Origin: Chionis minor
Lineage: Eukaryota; Chordata; Aves; Charadriiformes; Chionididae
DNA: 64,000 nucleotides
Assembly: GCA_013398295.1 (NCBI GenBank)
Contig: VZSF01006712.1
Coordinates: forward strand, 1 to 64,000
Reading direction: 5' to 3'
Positions 61,037 to 64,000 of this stretch are shown here, in pieces (the stretch's first letter is position 1; the number at the start of each line of letters is the position of its first letter). Position numbers and translations under genes: made by a program. The notes below the pieces were generated by a model. The model was not told where the DNA came from and did no database searches. It was given only the letters and a program-made list of their open reading frames with translations.

Positions 61037-64000
61037 GAACTTAAATTGGTGCTTAATTGTGATTGGAGTCATTGACCCATGGTTGTTTTCCTCTAGTACA
61101 ACATTTTGACAAAGTATGAGGTCTGCTTAGTTATGCAGCTTTGGTCAGCTGAATCTCATACACTTTTTGAGACAGTTGCCTAAAATCTACAGGGGAGCAG
61201 AAATCTTTGCATCCTTTTCCATAGTATTTACTGAGTGCAAAATTCTAGGCAGATTTATATTAGTGTGAAAATTTCAGTGTCTGATGTCTACTTGTCTGAA
61301 TTTTCTGTCATAGTAAGAATTAGAATTTGGAGGAACTGAAGCAGCAAAGTTGCAGTGACCAAACTAAATAATCTAGAATTTATTTTCAGTCATCTGCTGC
61401 TCTTTTAAGTTGCTCTTTTGCGTGAAGAAGAAAAATCACGGTTTTGAGGAGAGAACTGTAAGGACTTTGAACCAGAGAATGGTTGTGAAGGAAGAGGAGT
61501 GGTTAAGTCGTGGAAGGAGACTGGATGTGAAGGAGAAAGTTTTAAAAAACATGAGTATGTGATCACATAATTAAAGATTATGTCGGAGTGCATAACTAAA
61601 GAAGCATCATCTAAGTTTGTGTATTCTTTTACTTTCTGCATTTTTAATGGGCTTAAGGCGTATATTTATGATTTTCTTTCTTTTTCTCAGATTTTTAGAA
61701 ACAAAAACCAAAAAGCCCTAACAAATCTTTCACCTTTCTTTGCCCCAGCTTTTGCCTCTGCCGTTCAATTTCTCCCAATCCTTGTAAAAGTTCAGTGTTT
61801 CTTTGTTTTCTCCAATTTGTGTGTGTGTGTACAGTACCCATGTGCACTATGGGGATTTTTGGAGAAGTAAAAACTCTCTTTCTGTTTGTGATAACCATAC
61901 TCCCCTCCAGTCCAAAGCAACTGGAAACAGCTAGCACAGAGAAGTTGCTAACTTTTCCTTTGGCTGGGCTGGAATATGTACTATTAACGTGTGAGGATGA
62001 GGTAAACACTCTGTTCAGTCCCAGAAGCTGCATGAGGCTTAGCCATGCACACTGAGGAAGGAATCAGGGGAGATACTGTCTGTTCTAAGATTAGAATTCA
62101 AACACAAAGTATGACTCTGATTTAGCTATATTTTCATACAGATAGCAGAGACATGTAGTGACACTATCTCCCAAAAGCATTTTAACACAGAAAAAAGAGT
62201 ATTTTCCTCTAGTTTTGAATTTTTGCTGAAGTAGAATTAGACAAAGAAATATATATTATATTTGCATATTCAGGTGAAATAGTGAATTTTAATATTCGTC
62301 TAGGAATTGGAGGCAAAAAGCCGCAAACATGGCATGCCACTCTTGTAAGAAATGCTTCTATTCAACGAAGTAATGAGTAACAGAAACAAGTACAATAAAA
62401 AAAATATTACTGCTGCAGATACCCTTGATGAATACCACGTGAACTCCAGACAAAATATTTGTATGAATGGAATTTCATTGCAAATGCTTTTATTGGCAAC
62501 TGGTTTTAATGCTTAAGAAAGAGGATCAAAAATATCTCTGTGTTAGTAGAAAAATTCACCAGGCAGGTTGCTCAGAACATTGCAGTGCTATCCCAGAGAG
62601 GAAATCAGAACTTTCTCCTTGAAGCGTTATGAAAACCTCAAACTGGAAAACATCAGAATATTACATTTATTAAATTTTTCTTGATTTTTAATCTGAAATC
62701 TAAACAGTTTTGTTATAAAAGACATATAGATTATTAGCTCTTACATGTAAGCTAAACCTGCAGGAATATCTCACCATCACCTGCCTGCTTATTTTAGAAA
62801 CACTGATTCAGCCAGGCTTCTTAATTGCACAGATACTATGCAAACTCTTACTATGGGGAAATGAAACATCTGCTAGAGGTCCCCATCTACTCCTTGCTGT
62901 TCCACACAAATATTTTTATCTTTGTGAGAGACAAGCTCCTGTCTGTACTTTGGGCATACATTGGTTGCACAGTTCTGACCGCACAACTTCTATACAGCTG
63001 AAGGAAAAATCTGTGTTTTCTAAGTCAAAACTAGTTTTGTTCAAGGACTTTGTCAATCATTTCAGTCACTACCCTTTTTGAAAGGTGAATGTGTTCGAGC
63101 AGGTTGTATGCGAAATCAGCAGTCGCATGTAAGTTTTGCTTCAAGGAGTATCTTCTCACCATGCAAACTCAGTGTTTCAAGGTTTCAGACACCTTCTCCC
63201 ACTGTGCAGTTGGCTATTATCTAATTATTTCATAACTTGCTGTGTCTTAATTGACTCACTGAAGAGCTAAGCTGTAATACCAAACTTCATTCCTTTGTGA
63301 GAAAAAAATGTGTGGGGAATGACTTTCAGAAAAATTACTCTGTGTTTCATTAAACTTTTTTTGTGGCCTTCTGCAACCTACCACTAGTCCAGCTAGGCTA
63401 GTAAAGGAGTTATATCATCCTTATGTGAACACCAAAATCCAAAAGGAAGTTTCTAGGATCACTTTATAATTCATAGTGTCTGTAAGTGTATTAAAATGGC
63501 ATGTTTGGAAGAATGGGCACAAATTAGGCACGCTGTTGCAAACAAAGAGATGCTGTTTAGTGAACAGGGTCCATGAAAATTAAGGACCAGACTGTTATAT
63601 TCTTAGAAACTATTGTTTCTTACTGAACAGAAAGGGTTTATTCATAATAAATTACTGCTTAGTATAGTCTCATGGTGGCAATCTAATTAATGTGCATGTA
63701 GTCCTTTCACTTCCTATTGGGACAAATAATAAAAAAAATATTTTATGCAAATATTAGCTCTGTCAAAGCTCACATAGTATGAATGCTTCATGGTAAGTTT
63801 CAAAGTCCTCTTTCTTACAAATGTGCAGTTCAAGACATTCAGTAATAATTACTATCTCTATCACCACTGTTGATCAGCCTGGCTATTAATAATAGTATTT
63901 TTTTGAATTGTCAATAAAAGCCAAAGATAGCTCTCACAAAGAAAGGAAAACCAATGTGTGTTAGGTCTGTAAATGTTTTACGTGAAGGCAATAATATCCA
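61037..64000. other. Unique AT-rich DNA, no gene supported
   Basis: No interspersed repeat recognised. A short (GT)7-like run lies at 61817-61830. Overlapping frames on both strands at 61580-62055 (86-112 codons) have no recognisable domain. Confidence 0.55.

Noticed and set aside
1..64000. CRISPR arrays, bacterial operons, phage or plasmid systems
   Set aside because: There are no regularly spaced repeats, no dense coding and no ribosome-binding-site pattern. The sequence is vertebrate nuclear DNA throughout.

Overview
The window reads as a piece of a bird nuclear genome. The main evidence is seven fragments of CR1 (chicken repeat 1) LINEs. They are 5'-truncated, and several end in the ATTCTATGA-type 3' repeat typical of CR1. 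There are also two solo copies of an ERVL-like avian LTR and one faint MIR-like SINE. I see no Alu, L1, bacterial operon, CRISPR array, rRNA or convincing functional tRNA. Assignment to a bird outside the Galliformes is only an inference from the LTR and CR1 types.

No gene can be called with confidence. The DNA is AT-rich, and most open frames are under 125 codons. The longest ones (215, 191, 124 and 124 codons) are decayed CR1 reverse transcriptase. The rest look like chance openings, so the window is best read as a gene desert or the inside of a very large intron.

Layout: 1-9030 is AT-rich unique DNA with a perfect 19-bp-stem hairpin at 8327-8370. A small GC- and CpG-rich block lies at 9031-9312. 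A solo LTR with an internal deletion is at 11159-11499. 11500-21209 is unique DNA with a DR1 nuclear-receptor-like site, a low-confidence pair of candidate exons on the minus strand (12992-13719) and a dispersed 28-bp repeat pair. A 1.2-kb CR1 is at 21210-22386. 22387-38480 is mostly unique, with a purine-rich block, a possible conserved non-coding element, a MIR-like remnant and a strong G-quadruplex motif. The longer LTR is at 38481-39078. From 41.5 kb to 61.0 kb there are six more CR1 fragments from at least three further subfamily types, including a tail-to-tail pair at 50850-52137. The end of the window is unique AT-rich DNA.

I found no previously undescribed multi-gene system. The observations most worth checking are the hairpin at 8.3 kb, the GC-rich block at 9.1 kb, the G-quadruplex at 31.4 kb, the homeodomain-motif-rich candidate conserved elements and the phase-compatible exon pair near 13 kb. 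No percentage identity, conservation score or database match was computed.
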